Below, in pieces: positions 7,117-15,516 of a stretch of DNA of 64,000 nucleotides (its first letter is position 1; the number at the start of each line of letters is the position of its first letter). The notes below the pieces were generated by a model that was not told the DNA's origin, did no database searches, and saw only the letters and a list, made by a program, of their open reading frames with translations. Source of the DNA: an uncultured Eubacterium sp. (GTDB lineage: Bacteria; Bacillota; Clostridia; Oscillospirales; CAG-272); the NCBI GenBank assembly GCA_900544285.1, contig UQUT01000008.1, forward strand, positions 1 through 64,000, read 5' to 3'. Both the position numbers and the translations under genes were made by a program.

Positions 7117-9075
7117 TTATCTTTTTCCCGTTCCGTAGGTTTTTACACTTGACGTATCCTTGCTTTTTTCAATGCCGTAATATTCAATCATTTTCATTGA
7201 AAGATCAAGCGCGTCCTTACCGTCGACAAAAACATCCGGCATAAAGCCTATGCCTTCTGGGTTCATACCTTTGTAATAGTCGTTGGGATAGTCCCAGCAG
7301 AAGGTTCCGAGGCAGAGAATGATACCCGACTTCGGCAGCTTTGCATATATATAGTTTCCGGCAAGGACGCACCCGCTTGTGTTCGTACCGACCATAAGCG
7401 TATTTGTGAAAGCCGAGAGGTAAGTATATGCCCCTTCTCCGGAAGAACAAACTCCCTTGTCGATAAGAACGATCTTCATGTTCTGATCCTGTTGAGTCTT
7501 CCATGGGGACATAACGCCGGAAATCGAACAAGGATACGAAAACCAAGCGCGCGGGAAATAGTTTTTAAGCCATCTGCTCACATAAAGGCTGTTTCCGCCG
7601 CTGTTTCCCCTCAGGTCAAAGATGAAAAGCTTCTGATCGGAAAACTGAGAGCCCGAAGCGACAAATTTATCCAGCTCCGCGCTGTAAATGTTTGAAACTG
7701 TTCTGCTGTGGATAATCGGAACGCCGTTTTCAACCCTTGTTCCCCATATTGTCTCTCCGGAGCCGCCCGAAAATTTTCCGAGCATAGTCCAATCAATATC
7801 AAGTCTGCATACGGTGTCGCCCCTTTTCAGGGTGACCGTATCTCCTTCAAGGCTTTCCGCGTCCGGATTTGCTATTCTGACAAGCGCATAGACAAGCTCG
7901 CCGCTTTCGTCGATTGTAACTTTGAGATATTCCGAAAAATCTCCGTCGTTTACGCTTTCAAGATACCATTTCTTCCCCTTGACAAGAGCATAATAGCCTA
8001 TATCATCTTCTCTGAAAACTATGTCTTTTACATAATACGAATAAGTATATTTCTTGTTCAGCTTTGTAAAAGAGCCGCCGCTTTTGCCGGCGTATATTCC
8101 GCCGTGGCTGTCGACAATGAAGTCAAGCGAAGAACGGAGTATTTCAAGAAACTCCGTATCGCTCATGAATGACTGCTTCTGCTCAAATCTTTCGTTGATT
8201 TTCTGAATAGCCTCTTTTTCCGCCGCCTCAAAAACCTCGTCGCCGCCGAAATATTCATAAAGCCCGTAATATGTATAGATCGCTTTGAAGGCGAATTTCA
8301 CATCATCGAGTGCCTGCTCTTTTGTTATCTCGGACGAGCTGCGCTTCGGCATATTGTATGCGTCATATATGTATGACGCCCGCTCGGCGGCTGAAAGCAT
8401 TTTGCTTTCGTCCGTCGGTTTATGAGTATAGTCTTTACCGCTGAAAGGCTTGGAAAGTCTTGCGTCCCTTTCCTTTGTCACTTTGCTTAGATACTCATTA
8501 AAATCTATCGGCTTTTCGTTTGTACTGTCGACAATGCCTGCGTCCGTTTCGGGCAGAAGCGTCCGTTTACATCCCGCGCAGACCTTATCAAGCCCCTTGC
8601 CCTCCAGCTTTTCGTGGTTTTTGGGGTCAAGCGAGTCTCCCAGTTCCTTTTTGCAGTCGCGACATTTTTCTTTTGAAACGCACGTTGCCGCAAGGATCTT
8701 TTGGTGATTATCGGGATCGACCTCGCCGTAAGGATAAGAGCAGACCTCGCATATTGCGCGCTGCTTGCAGGTTGCCTCGCCGCCTATATGCGGACCGTAA
8801 TCGCCATAGGTCACCCCGCAACGCTCGCATTTTGCTCGCGATTTGCAGTTTTCAGCAGTACCACCGGTATGACCGAGCGCCGGGATTTCTTCCGTTTCGG
8901 TATCGCCGCAGGAGCAGGTTCTCTCCCGTCTTCCGGCGTTTACACAGTCCGCCTCTTTGACAGTCTGCCATTCGCCATAGGCGTGGACGTGCTCAGAGCC
9001 TGTCGTGTTTTCGCAGGCGCAAAGGCAGAAAAGCGAGATAATAACAGCTGCTAAAAATGTAATAATCCTCTTCAT
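7117..9075 (-). CDS. Secreted S41-family peptidase lipoprotein with Cys-rich N-terminal module, copy 1
   Basis: A 652-residue predicted lipoprotein. The signal peptide ends in the lipobox-like LFCLCACEN (about residues 13-21). Residues ~25-175 form a Cys-rich module of CxC/CxxC pairs (TCSCGDTE, KCERCG, CEVCSYPYG, KCRDCKK, CAGCKR) with the EEIPALGHT motif common in Firmicute surface proteins. The C-terminal half resembles S41 tail-specific peptidases: LFIFDLRGNSGGNS, then the probable nucleophile Ser at about 545 in the SSGE motif and GTNTSGC. The ATG at 9075 has GGAGG in front. It lies 23 bases downstream of an XRE regulator gene, so they form an operon. A paralog is at 17158-19158. The substrate is unknown; extracellular peptide or protein cleavage is likely. 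Confidence 0.85.
   Translation of the reverse strand: MKRIITFLAAVIISLFCLCACENTTGSEHVHAYGEWQTVKEADCVNAGRRERTCSCGDTETEEIPALGHTGGTAENCKSRAKCERCGVTYGDYGPHIGGEATCKQRAICEVCSYPYGEVDPDNHQKILAATCVSKEKCRDCKKELGDSLDPKNHEKLEGKGLDKVCAGCKRTLLPETDAGIVDSTNEKPIDFNEYLSKVTKERDARLSKPFSGKDYTHKPTDESKMLSAAERASYIYDAYNMPKRSSSEITKEQALDDVKFAFKAIYTYYGLYEYFGGDEVFEAAEKEAIQKINERFEQKQSFMSDTEFLEILRSSLDFIVDSHGGIYAGKSGGSFTKLNKKYTYSYYVKDIVFREDDIGYYALVKGKKWYLESVNDGDFSEYLKVTIDESGELVYALVRIANPDAESLEGDTVTLKRGDTVCRLDIDWTMLGKFSGGSGETIWGTRVENGVPIIHSRTVSNIYSAELDKFVASGSQFSDQKLFIFDLRGNSGGNSLYVSRWLKNYFPRAWFSYPCSISGVMSPWKTQQDQNMKIVLIDKGVCSSGEGAYTYLSAFTNTLMVGTNTSGCVLAGNYIYAKLPKSGIILCLGTFCWDYPNDYYKGMNPEGIGFMPDVFVDGKDALDLSMKMIEYYGIEKSKDTSSVKTYGTGKR
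8525..8868 (-). repeat. Direct repeat A (copy 1), Cys-rich module of the S41 genes
   Basis: About 345 bases that I could not distinguish by eye from 18590-18933. Both copies are in the same orientation, 10,065 bases apart, and encode the Cys-rich region of the two S41 lipoproteins. Flanking sequence in both genes is clearly diverged downstream and lightly diverged upstream. Confidence 0.85.
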
Positions 9076-9098
9076 TTTGTCCTCCGTATGATAAATAT

Positions 9099-9902
9099 TC
9101 AAGCGTCGATATACGATATCAGGAATTCGGATTTCTGCATGAATTTATTTGCAAATGCCGCAATTATGCGGAGCATTATAAAGCATCTCGTGCCTTCCGA
9201 TCGCGGAACCTTATAAGCGTCGACAATCTTTTCCTTTTCAATCGGGAACGACGTCTTCGCTAGGGCGGATTTTTGGCAGAGGAAGTCCATAGAGCGGCGG
9301 ACGTCGCTCATTCCCGCGCCGACCTTTTCCGCAACATATTCAACGCTTATATAACGGTTCGACCCATATGCATATACAACTTCGATGATGTCCCTGTTCA
9401 GCTTACTGCTGAGAAATTCAAAAAGCTCGCCGACGCCGTCCGAAAACAGCTTTTTGTCGACGTCGTTGAGACCGGCAAAGCCCGTATCCGGCGAATAATA
9501 AAGCGCCCTTTCGCCGAAAGTTCCGAGTCCGGTTTCCCATGACGGGTTTTCAAAAAGAAGACCCTTTATAGCGTCCACGCACTTTCTCTTTTCGTCTGAA
9601 TTCTCCGGACGTTGCCCTTTTGCATAAAACATTCTGACTCTTGCGATGATAAGCTCGACTGCTTCATCATACGCATACTCCGGCGTGACGCAGTCAATAC
9701 CCGCAGCACAACCGATAAGCATGTCGACCGTAATCGAAAATGCGGAAGCAAGCACGGGAAGCATGCTTATATCGGGCGCGTTTATGCCGTTTTCCCATTT
9801 TGATACCGTCTGAACGGAAACATTTATTTTCTCCGCAAGTTCCTTCTGTGTGTAACCGCACCTTCTTCTGAATTCGGTTATGTTTGCGGCAATATCAACC
9901 AT
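9099..9902 (-). CDS. XRE-family transcriptional regulator, paralog 1
   Basis: A 267-residue regulator. The N-terminal XRE helix-turn-helix occupies about residues 5-62 (FRRRCGYTQKELAEKINVS, then VQTVSKWENG). A longer C-terminal region shared with the neighbouring paralog includes YYSPDTGFAGLNDV and a probable second winged helix (YISVEYVAEKVGAGMSDVRR). The ATG at 9902 is preceded by GGAGG. Its promoter contains an inverted repeat, so it is probably self-regulated. It is followed 23 bases later by the S41 lipoprotein gene, its likely target. A small-molecule or peptide signal could be sensed by the C-terminal half, but that is inference. Confidence 0.85.
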   Translation of the reverse strand: MVDIAANITEFRRRCGYTQKELAEKINVSVQTVSKWENGINAPDISMLPVLASAFSITVDMLIGCAAGIDCVTPEYAYDEAVELIIARVRMFYAKGQRPENSDEKRKCVDAIKGLLFENPSWETGLGTFGERALYYSPDTGFAGLNDVDKKLFSDGVGELFEFLSSKLNRDIIEVVYAYGSNRYISVEYVAEKVGAGMSDVRRSMDFLCQKSALAKTSFPIEKEKIVDAYKVPRSEGTRCFIMLRIIAAFANKFMQKSEFLISYIDA

Positions 9903-9933
9903 TTTTCGTCCTCCGATGACTTTGTTTTTTATA

Positions 9934-9962
9934 ATTTTAACATTTATTTGGCAAAATGTCAA
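9934..9962 (-). promoter_or_regulatory. Promoter with built-in inverted repeat, XRE regulator 1
   Basis: On the minus strand TTGACA (9962-9957), a 17-bp spacer and TAAAAT (9939-9934) form a near-perfect sigma-A promoter. A 20-bp inverted repeat, ACATTT and AAATGT with eight bases between, fills -35 and spacer. It is a likely operator for the encoded regulator. Confidence 0.8.
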
Positions 9963-9997
9963 CCTGAGAAGCGCGAGGAAAAACATTTATGGGCAAA

Positions 9998-10024
9998 CAA
10001 AAAGCGGGCATTGTGCCCGCTTTT
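9998..10024 (-). terminator. Terminator after XRE regulator 2
   Basis: An AAAAGCGGGCA stem with its complement flanks a three-base loop, followed on the minus strand by T residues. It lies between the stop at 10073 and the next promoter. Confidence 0.8.
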
Positions 10025-10072
10025 CGCCACTGCACTGTGCAGATATCCTACCCCCACGATTTTATAGGTTCG

Positions 10073-10876
10073 TCAACCTACCCAAGCCGCAAGCTTTGTC
10101 GGTTTGGTCATGAATTTTTTTGAAAAAGCCGCAACAATGCGGAGGAGCGCAAACTGCCGTGTTCCCATTCCCGGCTCAATCCATTTATATATCTTGACCG
10201 TTCTTTCCCCGTCAAGCGGAACATCAAATTCCGCCATAATACCGTATTTCATCAGGAAGTTCATACATTCCTGAACGTCATCCTTGTTTTCGCCGAGCTT
10301 TTCCGCAATGAATTCGACACTTATGTGCCGCCTTCTTCCGTTGACGCGGAGCAGATCTATAACCCTCCTGTTGACCTTTTTCCCGATAAACTCAAAAAAC
10401 TCGTCGACACCGTCCGTAAACATCGTCTTGCCGACATCGTCAACTCCGGCAAAGCCGGTGTCCGGCGAATAATAAAACATTTTGGTATAAGGAAGACCGT
10501 AACCGACCTCGGCATGCGGGTCATCATATAGTATCTGTCTGCAACTCTCCACTAAAGTCATTCTTTCCTCTTCGGATTCGGGATACCAGTAGCGCGACTG
10601 CACAAACCGCACTCTTCTGAGCATAAGATCAGATAGCTCATCATATGATTCGTCGATTGTCTGACAGAGCGTCTCATAGTCACGCCCGAAGAGCCTGTCA
10701 ATCGAAACTCCGAATGTGTCCGCCAGCGTCGGCAGAAGATTTATATCCGGAGAGCTGATGCCCTTTTCCCATTTTGAAACAGTCTGTATTGAAACGCCGA
10801 GTCTTGCGGCAAGTTCTTTCTGTGTGTAACCGCATCTTTTTCTGAATCCGGTTATGCTCTTTGCGATATCCGTCAT
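10073..10876 (-). CDS. XRE-family transcriptional regulator, paralog 2
   Basis: A 267-residue paralog of the next gene downstream. It has the same length and layout: XRE helix-turn-helix at about 5-62 (FRKRCGYTQKELAARLGVS, IQTVSKWEKG), the shared FYYSPDTGFAGVDDVGKTMF block, and a second winged-helix-like stretch (HISVEFIAEKLGENKDDVQ). The ATG at 10876 has GGAGG upstream. Its own terminator separates it from regulator 1, so the two are independent units. Its promoter also contains an inverted repeat, of different sequence, suggesting diverged DNA specificity after a tandem duplication. No target gene other than itself is adjacent. Confidence 0.85.
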   Translation of the reverse strand: MTDIAKSITGFRKRCGYTQKELAARLGVSIQTVSKWEKGISSPDINLLPTLADTFGVSIDRLFGRDYETLCQTIDESYDELSDLMLRRVRFVQSRYWYPESEEERMTLVESCRQILYDDPHAEVGYGLPYTKMFYYSPDTGFAGVDDVGKTMFTDGVDEFFEFIGKKVNRRVIDLLRVNGRRRHISVEFIAEKLGENKDDVQECMNFLMKYGIMAEFDVPLDGERTVKIYKWIEPGMGTRQFALLRIVAAFSKKFMTKPTKLAAWVG

Positions 10877-10907
10877 AAACTCTAACCTCCAAGTGCTTTC
10901 TTTTTTA

Positions 10908-10936
10908 ATGATAACACTCACTTGCGGTAGTGTCAA
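10908..10936 (-). promoter_or_regulatory. Promoter with built-in inverted repeat, XRE regulator 2
   Basis: TTGACA (10936-10931), a 17-bp spacer and TATCAT (10913-10908) on the minus strand. An inverted repeat ACACT...AGTGT spans 20 bp in the same place as the repeat in the paralog's promoter. Confidence 0.8.
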
Positions 10937-10982
10937 CTATACCAAACGGTGAAAAAGTCGCGTGTTTGGATACTTTTTGCGC

Positions 10983-11009
10983 AAAAAAGGCGGAAGAAAA
11001 TTCTTCCGC
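10983..11009 (-). terminator. Terminator after the ANTAR regulator
   Basis: A GCGGAAGAA stem with its complement (10990-11009) is followed on the minus strand by six T residues. Confidence 0.85.
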
Positions 11010-11032
11010 TCCCAATATTATTCACAAATGCA

Positions 11033-11617
11033 TTATTTATATGTCGAAATTATGCTCTCCGCAATTGCCCGTTTTGTGACACATCTGTCCATCGCCTGCT
11101 TTTCGATATATCGGTGAGCTTCCTTTTCCGTCATTTTCAGCTGTTCAATGAGAAGGCATTTTGCCCGATTGACTATGCGTATCTCCTCCATTTTTTCTTC
11201 TATCGACGCCGCCCTCTGCTCCATGCGGCGGAGTCTTTCCCTCGTCCCGCAGAGAAGCGTCAACGACTGAGCGATTATCTGAGAATTCGTCGGCTTTGAA
11301 ACGGTCAGCACGCCGTAATCGGCAACCTTGGACTGTATATCCGTATAATGCTCGGCTTTCACGACAAGCATTACCCCCGTCCCGCTCCTCTCGCAAATGT
11401 CAAGGGCAAGCTCCGTTCCGAACTCATCCGGCAGGGGCGAATTGATTATCACAATGTCAAAAGCGTGCTCGGAAAGGCATTGTCTTGCCCCGGTGACGTC
11501 CGGCGTGACGGTTATCGGGCTGTATCTGTCCTCGGAGAAAAGCGCAAAGAGGGACGTATTGAATTTTGCGGACGAAGAAACAATGAGCACGCTGTAAATA
11601 TGCTCTGTAAGCTCCAT
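11033..11617 (-). CDS. ANTAR-domain RNA-binding antiterminator with degenerate receiver
   Basis: A 194-residue regulator. Residues ~8-120 have the response-regulator fold pattern, but the acidic pocket reads LIVSSS instead of DD and the phospho-acceptor position reads IIN (N59) instead of Asp, so it is a pseudo-receiver. A short coiled coil (about 125-145) leads into the C-terminal ANTAR domain (NRAKCLLIEQLKMTEKEAHRYIEKQAMDR, then KRAIAESII), which binds paired hairpins in leader RNA. It lies 34 bases after the glutamine synthetase gene, in the same direction. The adjacent GSIII leader at 13001-13134 is the obvious candidate target. Confidence 0.85.
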   Translation of the reverse strand: MELTEHIYSVLIVSSSAKFNTSLFALFSEDRYSPITVTPDVTGARQCLSEHAFDIVIINSPLPDEFGTELALDICERSGTGVMLVVKAEHYTDIQSKVADYGVLTVSKPTNSQIIAQSLTLLCGTRERLRRMEQRAASIEEKMEEIRIVNRAKCLLIEQLKMTEKEAHRYIEKQAMDRCVTKRAIAESIISTYK

Positions 11618-11651
11618 ATAAGCCCCTCCTTTCTCCGGTATCGTTTTTCCC

Positions 11652-12857
11652 TTATATATATGCCGCGACGATACGTTCCGGCAGAACAGCCTTCACAAAG
11701 TCGCTTTCTCTTGCCGCCGCCTTCGCCTGAGCAAGGTTTTCCGGCAACTTTTCATATTTATTCGTGACGGTCTTTGCCGCCGTATAAAGGTTTATATCCG
11801 CGGGCGCAGGAAGCGTCATTTTCTTCTTTATGCCGTCAAGCCCCGCATATATCAGCAGTGCAAATGCAATGTAGGGATTGCAAAGCGGGTCGGGTGAACG
11901 AAGTTCCGCGCGGCGGTATTCGCCCTCCGCGGCAGGTATTCTTATCAGTTGCGAGCGGTTCTCTCCCGACCATGAGATATACCCCGGCGCCTTGCTCTGC
12001 CCGAAGCGTCTGTATGAAGCGTCGACAGTATTGAGAAAAACCGTAATTTCCTTGATATGAGCCAATATTCCCGCTATCACGAGCGGCATGACGTCATCCC
12101 CGCGCCCGCCCTTTGCGGAAAAGTTTATATGCATGCCGTTTCCCGCCCTGCCGTCTATGGGCTTCGGCGAAAAATCGGCGCGGAGCCCGTTCCTTGCGGC
12201 AACGGTATTTACAACAGTGCGGAAAGTGAGCGCGTCATCTGCGGCTGTCATTGCGCCGGAATAGCAAAAGTCTATCTCGTTCTGTCCGGGACCCTCCTCA
12301 TGGTGCGAGCTTTCGGGCGTAATGCCCATTCTTTCAAGCATGAGACATATCTCGCGGCGGATGTTTTCTCCCTTGTCATCGGGGGCGACATCCATATATC
12401 CGGCATTATCATATGTTTCGCCCGTGGAATTTCCGTTTTCATCGCATTTGAAAAGATAAAACTCCATTTCCGAGCCGAACGCAAAGGTTATCCCCTCCGC
12501 TTCCGCGTCACAGACAGCCCTTCGGAGCAGACTTCTTGTGTCCGCCTCAAATGGCGCGCCGTCCGGATAGGTCACCGAGCAGAACATCCTGACAACCTTC
12601 CCGTGCTCGGGTCTCCACGGAAGCACGCAGAGCGTTGAAGAATCGGGATGAAGGAACAGATCCGAATGAACCTCACCTCCGAAGCCCGCAATGGCGGAAG
12701 CGTCGATCGCTATACCGTATTCAAAGGCACGGTCAAGCTCGCCCGGCATTATTGAAATGTTCTTCTGCCTTCCGTAAACATCACAAAAGGCGAGACGGAT
12801 GAATTTCACATCCTCCTCGGTTATAAACTGGGCAACCTCTTCCTTTGAGTATTTCAT
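11652..12857 (-). CDS. glnA: Glutamine synthetase, short type I-like
   Basis: A 401-residue glutamine synthetase, which makes glutamine from glutamate, ammonia and ATP. The beta-grasp N-terminus includes [18 protein letters not shown]. The catalytic half has the metal and substrate motifs [41 protein letters not shown] and [12 protein letters not shown]. It is shorter than the usual ~445 residues, the deletion falling mainly in the C-terminal region; such short forms occur in clostridia. The ATG at 12857 is near a weak ribosome site. It is divergent from the GSIII gene and followed by the ANTAR regulator, forming one nitrogen locus. Confidence 0.88.
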   Translation of the reverse strand: MKYSKEEVAQFITEEDVKFIRLAFCDVYGRQKNISIMPGELDRAFEYGIAIDASAIAGFGGEVHSDLFLHPDSSTLCVLPWRPEHGKVVRMFCSVTYPDGAPFEADTRSLLRRAVCDAEAEGITFAFGSEMEFYLFKCDENGNSTGETYDNAGYMDVAPDDKGENIRREICLMLERMGITPESSHHEEGPGQNEIDFCYSGAMTAADDALTFRTVVNTVAARNGLRADFSPKPIDGRAGNGMHINFSAKGGRGDDVMPLVIAGILAHIKEITVFLNTVDASYRRFGQSKAPGYISWSGENRSQLIRIPAAEGEYRRAELRSPDPLCNPYIAFALLIYAGLDGIKKKMTLPAPADINLYTAAKTVTNKYEKLPENLAQAKAAARESDFVKAVLPERIVAAYI

Positions 12858-12897
12858 AAAAGTTCAAACCGCCTTTCTCTGCGTTTTTTGATGATAT

Positions 12898-12927
12898 ATG
12901 ATAGCATGCAAAAGCGCCCTTTGTCAA
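12898..12927 (-). promoter_or_regulatory. Promoter of glnA-ANTAR operon
   Basis: TTGACA (12927-12922), an 18-bp spacer and TATCAT (12903-12898) on the minus strand. The 5' leader would be only about 35 bases, too short for an attenuator. Confidence 0.75.
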
Positions 12928-12968
12928 TCTGTTTTTCCGCCCGAAAACAAAAAAATTTGAAAAGGGGC

Positions 12969-12997
12969 TTGACAAACGTTTCTTTTTCGTATATAAT
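12969..12997 (+). promoter_or_regulatory. Promoter of the GSIII gene
   Basis: A consensus sigma-A promoter, TTGACA (12969-12974), 17 bp, TATAAT (12992-12997). It lies about 140 bases before the GSIII start and drives the structured leader that follows. Confidence 0.85.
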
Positions 12998-13000
12998 ATC

Positions 13001-13134
13001 GCCCATGAAGGCAATGGCGTCTCGGAGATATGCTCTCCTTGGCGCATTTTTTATTTGCAAAATCAGGCAGCGAGGCAATGGCGTCCCGTTTCGCGGAAAG
13101 CGAAAACGCCCTTCCCCGCTGTTTTTTATTTTTC
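13001..13134 (+). promoter_or_regulatory. Tandem attenuator leader, probable ANTAR target
   Basis: The leader holds two copies of AGGCAATGGCGTC (13009-13021 and 13073-13085). In each, AATGGC can form a hexaloop with A at position 1 and G at position 4, the features of ANTAR target hairpins, on a short stem with a G-U pair. Each copy overlaps a terminator-like fold. The first is AATG(G)CG with CGCATT followed by T6; the second is CAGCGAGG with CCCCGCTG followed by T6, ending just before the GSIII ribosome site. Hexaloop and terminator pairings exclude each other. Confidence 0.65.
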
Positions 13135-13145
13135 GGAGGATTATT

Positions 13146-15242
13146 ATGAAAACCGTACCTGAGTATTTCGGAAGCCTTGTTTTTGATGACAGAGTCATGA
13201 AAGCGAGACTGCCGCTCCCCGTATACCGCTCGCTGAAAAAGACGATCGACGAAGGGCAAAGACTCGACAGCGACGTCGCAAGCGCCGTTGCCGACGCGAT
13301 GAAGGATTGGGCTGTCGAACACGGCGCAACACACTTTACGCATTGGTTTCAGCCTCTGACTGGTATAACGGCGGAAAAGCACGACAGCTTCATAACGCCA
13401 TCCCCGGACGGCGGCGTCATAATGGAATTTTCGGGCAAAGAGCTTATTAAAGGCGAGCCCGACGCGTCGTCGTTTCCTTCCGGCGGACTGCGCGCGACGT
13501 TTGAAGCCCGCGGATACACTGCATGGGATCCGACATCATACGCTTTCATAAAAGACAAAACCCTCTGCATACCGACGGCATTCTGTTCTTACGGCGGCGA
13601 GGCGCTCGACAAAAAGACCCCGCTTCTCCGTTCCATGCAGGCGCTGAATAAGCAGGCAATGCGAATTCTCCGCCTTTTCGGAAATACGGACGTCAAGTGC
13701 GTCAAAACCTCAGTCGGGCCCGAACAGGAATACTTCCTCGTCGACAAGGAAATGTATGAAAAGCGCCGCGACCTTGTTTTCTGCGGAAGAACGCTTTTTG
13801 GTGCAAAGCCCCCTAAGGGACAGGAGCTTGACGACCACTATTTCGGCGTCATAAAGCCGCGCGTCGCCGCATATATGGCAGACCTCAACGACGAGCTCTG
13901 GAAGCTGGGAATCCTCGCTAAAACAGAGCACAACGAAGTTGCGCCCGCACAGCACGAGCTTGCCCCGATATATACAACGACGAACATCGCAACCGATCAC
14001 AACCAGCTCACAATGGAAATAATGCAAAAGGTCGCCTCGCGTCACGGACTTGTCTGTCTGCTTCACGAAAAGCCCTTTGCGGGAGTGAACGGCTCAGGCA
14101 AGCACAATAACTGGTCAATGACGACGGACACCGGCGTAAACCTTCTCACCCCGGGCGAAACGCCATATGAAAACGCTCAGTTCCTGCTTTTCCTCTGCGC
14201 CGTTATAAAAGCCGTCGACGAATATCAGGATCTGCTCCGTTTCTCCGTCGCAACAGCGGGAAACGATCACCGTCTCGGCGCAAACGAGGCGCCCCCCGCA
14301 GTCGTTTCAATGTTCCTCGGTGACGAGTTGACCGCCGTTCTTGACGCGATAGAAACAGAAAAGCCATACAATGCGACAGAAAAAACCGTCATGCGGCTCG
14401 GAGTTCACGTCCTGCCGAAATTTACCCGCGACACGACTGACCGAAACCGCACATCGCCATTTGCATTCACTGGAAACAAATTTGAATTCCGTATGCTCGG
14501 TTCGTCAAACAGCATTGCGGACGCAAACGTAATGCTCAATGCCGCCGTCGCCGAGTCGCTCCGTCAGTACGCCGATGTACTTGAAATCGCCGATGATTTT
14601 GAAAGCGCGCTCCACGAAGTAATCAAAAATACCGTAAAGGAGCACAAGCGCATAATCTTCAACGGCAACGGATATGACGACGCATGGATAAAGGAAGCAA
14701 CCGAAAAGAGAGGACTTTCAAACCTTCGCACGACGCCCGACGCCGCAAAAGCACTGCTCGAAAAAAAGAATATCGACATGCTGACGCTACACAAGATATT
14801 CACTCCCGCGGAAATAGAAGCAAGATACGAAACGACCCTTGAAAACTATTGTAAGGCTGTAAATATTGAAGCTCTTACGATGGTCGACATGGTGAGAAAA
14901 GAAATTCTGCCCGCTGTCGAAAGCTATACGGGTGACCTTGCAAGCACGCTGAAAACAAAGCTCTCCGTCGTTCCCGAGCTTTCCGGTAAATACGAAAAAG
15001 GCGCGATCGCAAAGCTCTCTTCCCTTGCCGACGAAATTTCTGACGCCGCAACCGCACTTGACCTTGAACTCGTCAAGCTCAAAACCGTGACGGACGAAAC
15101 GGAGGTTGCCGCGCTGATACGAGACGTCGTCATTCAGAAAATGGCGGAGCTCCGCGTCGCCTGCGACGAAGCGGAAAATGTTACGTCAAAGAAATACTGG
15201 CCCTTCCCCACATACAGCGATCTGCTGTTCGGGGTAAGATAA
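13146..15242 (+). CDS. glnN: Glutamine synthetase type III
   Basis: A 698-residue GSIII-type glutamine synthetase, the large form found in Bacteroides and many Clostridia. Motifs include the GSIII N-terminus ([18 protein letters not shown]), [66 protein letters not shown] and an [13 protein letters not shown] helix. The length is normal. The ATG at 13146 follows CGGAGG; the frame is open further upstream, but that is the leader RNA. It is regulated, by inference, through antitermination in the leader by the nearby ANTAR protein, so expression should rise when that protein is active. Asparagine synthetase follows in the same direction. Confidence 0.92.
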   Translation: MKTVPEYFGSLVFDDRVMKARLPLPVYRSLKKTIDEGQRLDSDVASAVADAMKDWAVEHGATHFTHWFQPLTGITAEKHDSFITPSPDGGVIMEFSGKELIKGEPDASSFPSGGLRATFEARGYTAWDPTSYAFIKDKTLCIPTAFCSYGGEALDKKTPLLRSMQALNKQAMRILRLFGNTDVKCVKTSVGPEQEYFLVDKEMYEKRRDLVFCGRTLFGAKPPKGQELDDHYFGVIKPRVAAYMADLNDELWKLGILAKTEHNEVAPAQHELAPIYTTTNIATDHNQLTMEIMQKVASRHGLVCLLHEKPFAGVNGSGKHNNWSMTTDTGVNLLTPGETPYENAQFLLFLCAVIKAVDEYQDLLRFSVATAGNDHRLGANEAPPAVVSMFLGDELTAVLDAIETEKPYNATEKTVMRLGVHVLPKFTRDTTDRNRTSPFAFTGNKFEFRMLGSSNSIADANVMLNAAVAESLRQYADVLEIADDFESALHEVIKNTVKEHKRIIFNGNGYDDAWIKEATEKRGLSNLRTTPDAAKALLEKKNIDMLTLHKIFTPAEIEARYETTLENYCKAVNIEALTMVDMVRKEILPAVESYTGDLASTLKTKLSVVPELSGKYEKGAIAKLSSLADEISDAATALDLELVKLKTVTDETEVAALIRDVVIQKMAELRVACDEAENVTSKKYWPFPTYSDLLFGVR

Positions 15243-15249
15243 ATCTTAT

Positions 15250-15490
15250 ATATAAAAGCGTCCGAGGCGGGAAAAGTACCCCGGGAGATCGCCCACAGCG
15301 AGCATGGAACGGTGAGAGCCATGCGGAAAGAATCCGGAAGAAGAACACCCGCCGAGCCACAATCCGAAATGCCGTGCAAAGTAAGTGCGTCGGGTCCGCC
15401 CGTTACAGCGGAGAGACTTTATTTGCGAAGTCGGAAAGAGAAGAAAAACAGGTGGCACAGCGAGAAAAGCACTTGCCCTGTTGAATGCTT
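15250..15490 (+). ncRNA. T-box leader, asparagine specifier
   Basis: Stem I is closed by GGCGGG (~15267) with CCCGCC (~15348). An AGTA on the 5' side faces GAA on the 3' side (loop-E signature), followed by the specifier AAC (15344-15346, Asn). The distal AG-bulge region reads GGTGAGAGCC (15311-15320). The T-box core AGGTGGCACAG is at 15450-15460 and its antiterminator partner CTTGCCCTGT at 15472-15481. No poly-T terminator is obvious, so control may act on translation or by an unusual terminator. Confidence 0.85.
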
Positions 15491-15516
15491 TAATATTATA
15501 TCGGAGGATTTTTATT

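Noticed and set aside
12888..13145. N-terminal extension of the GSIII gene by 86 codons
   Set aside because: This stretch holds a consensus promoter and terminator-like hairpins, and the ribosome site directly precedes the ATG at 13146.
15385..15516. N-terminal extension of asparagine synthetase
   Set aside because: It would read through the T-box core, and class II enzymes need Cys directly after the start Met.
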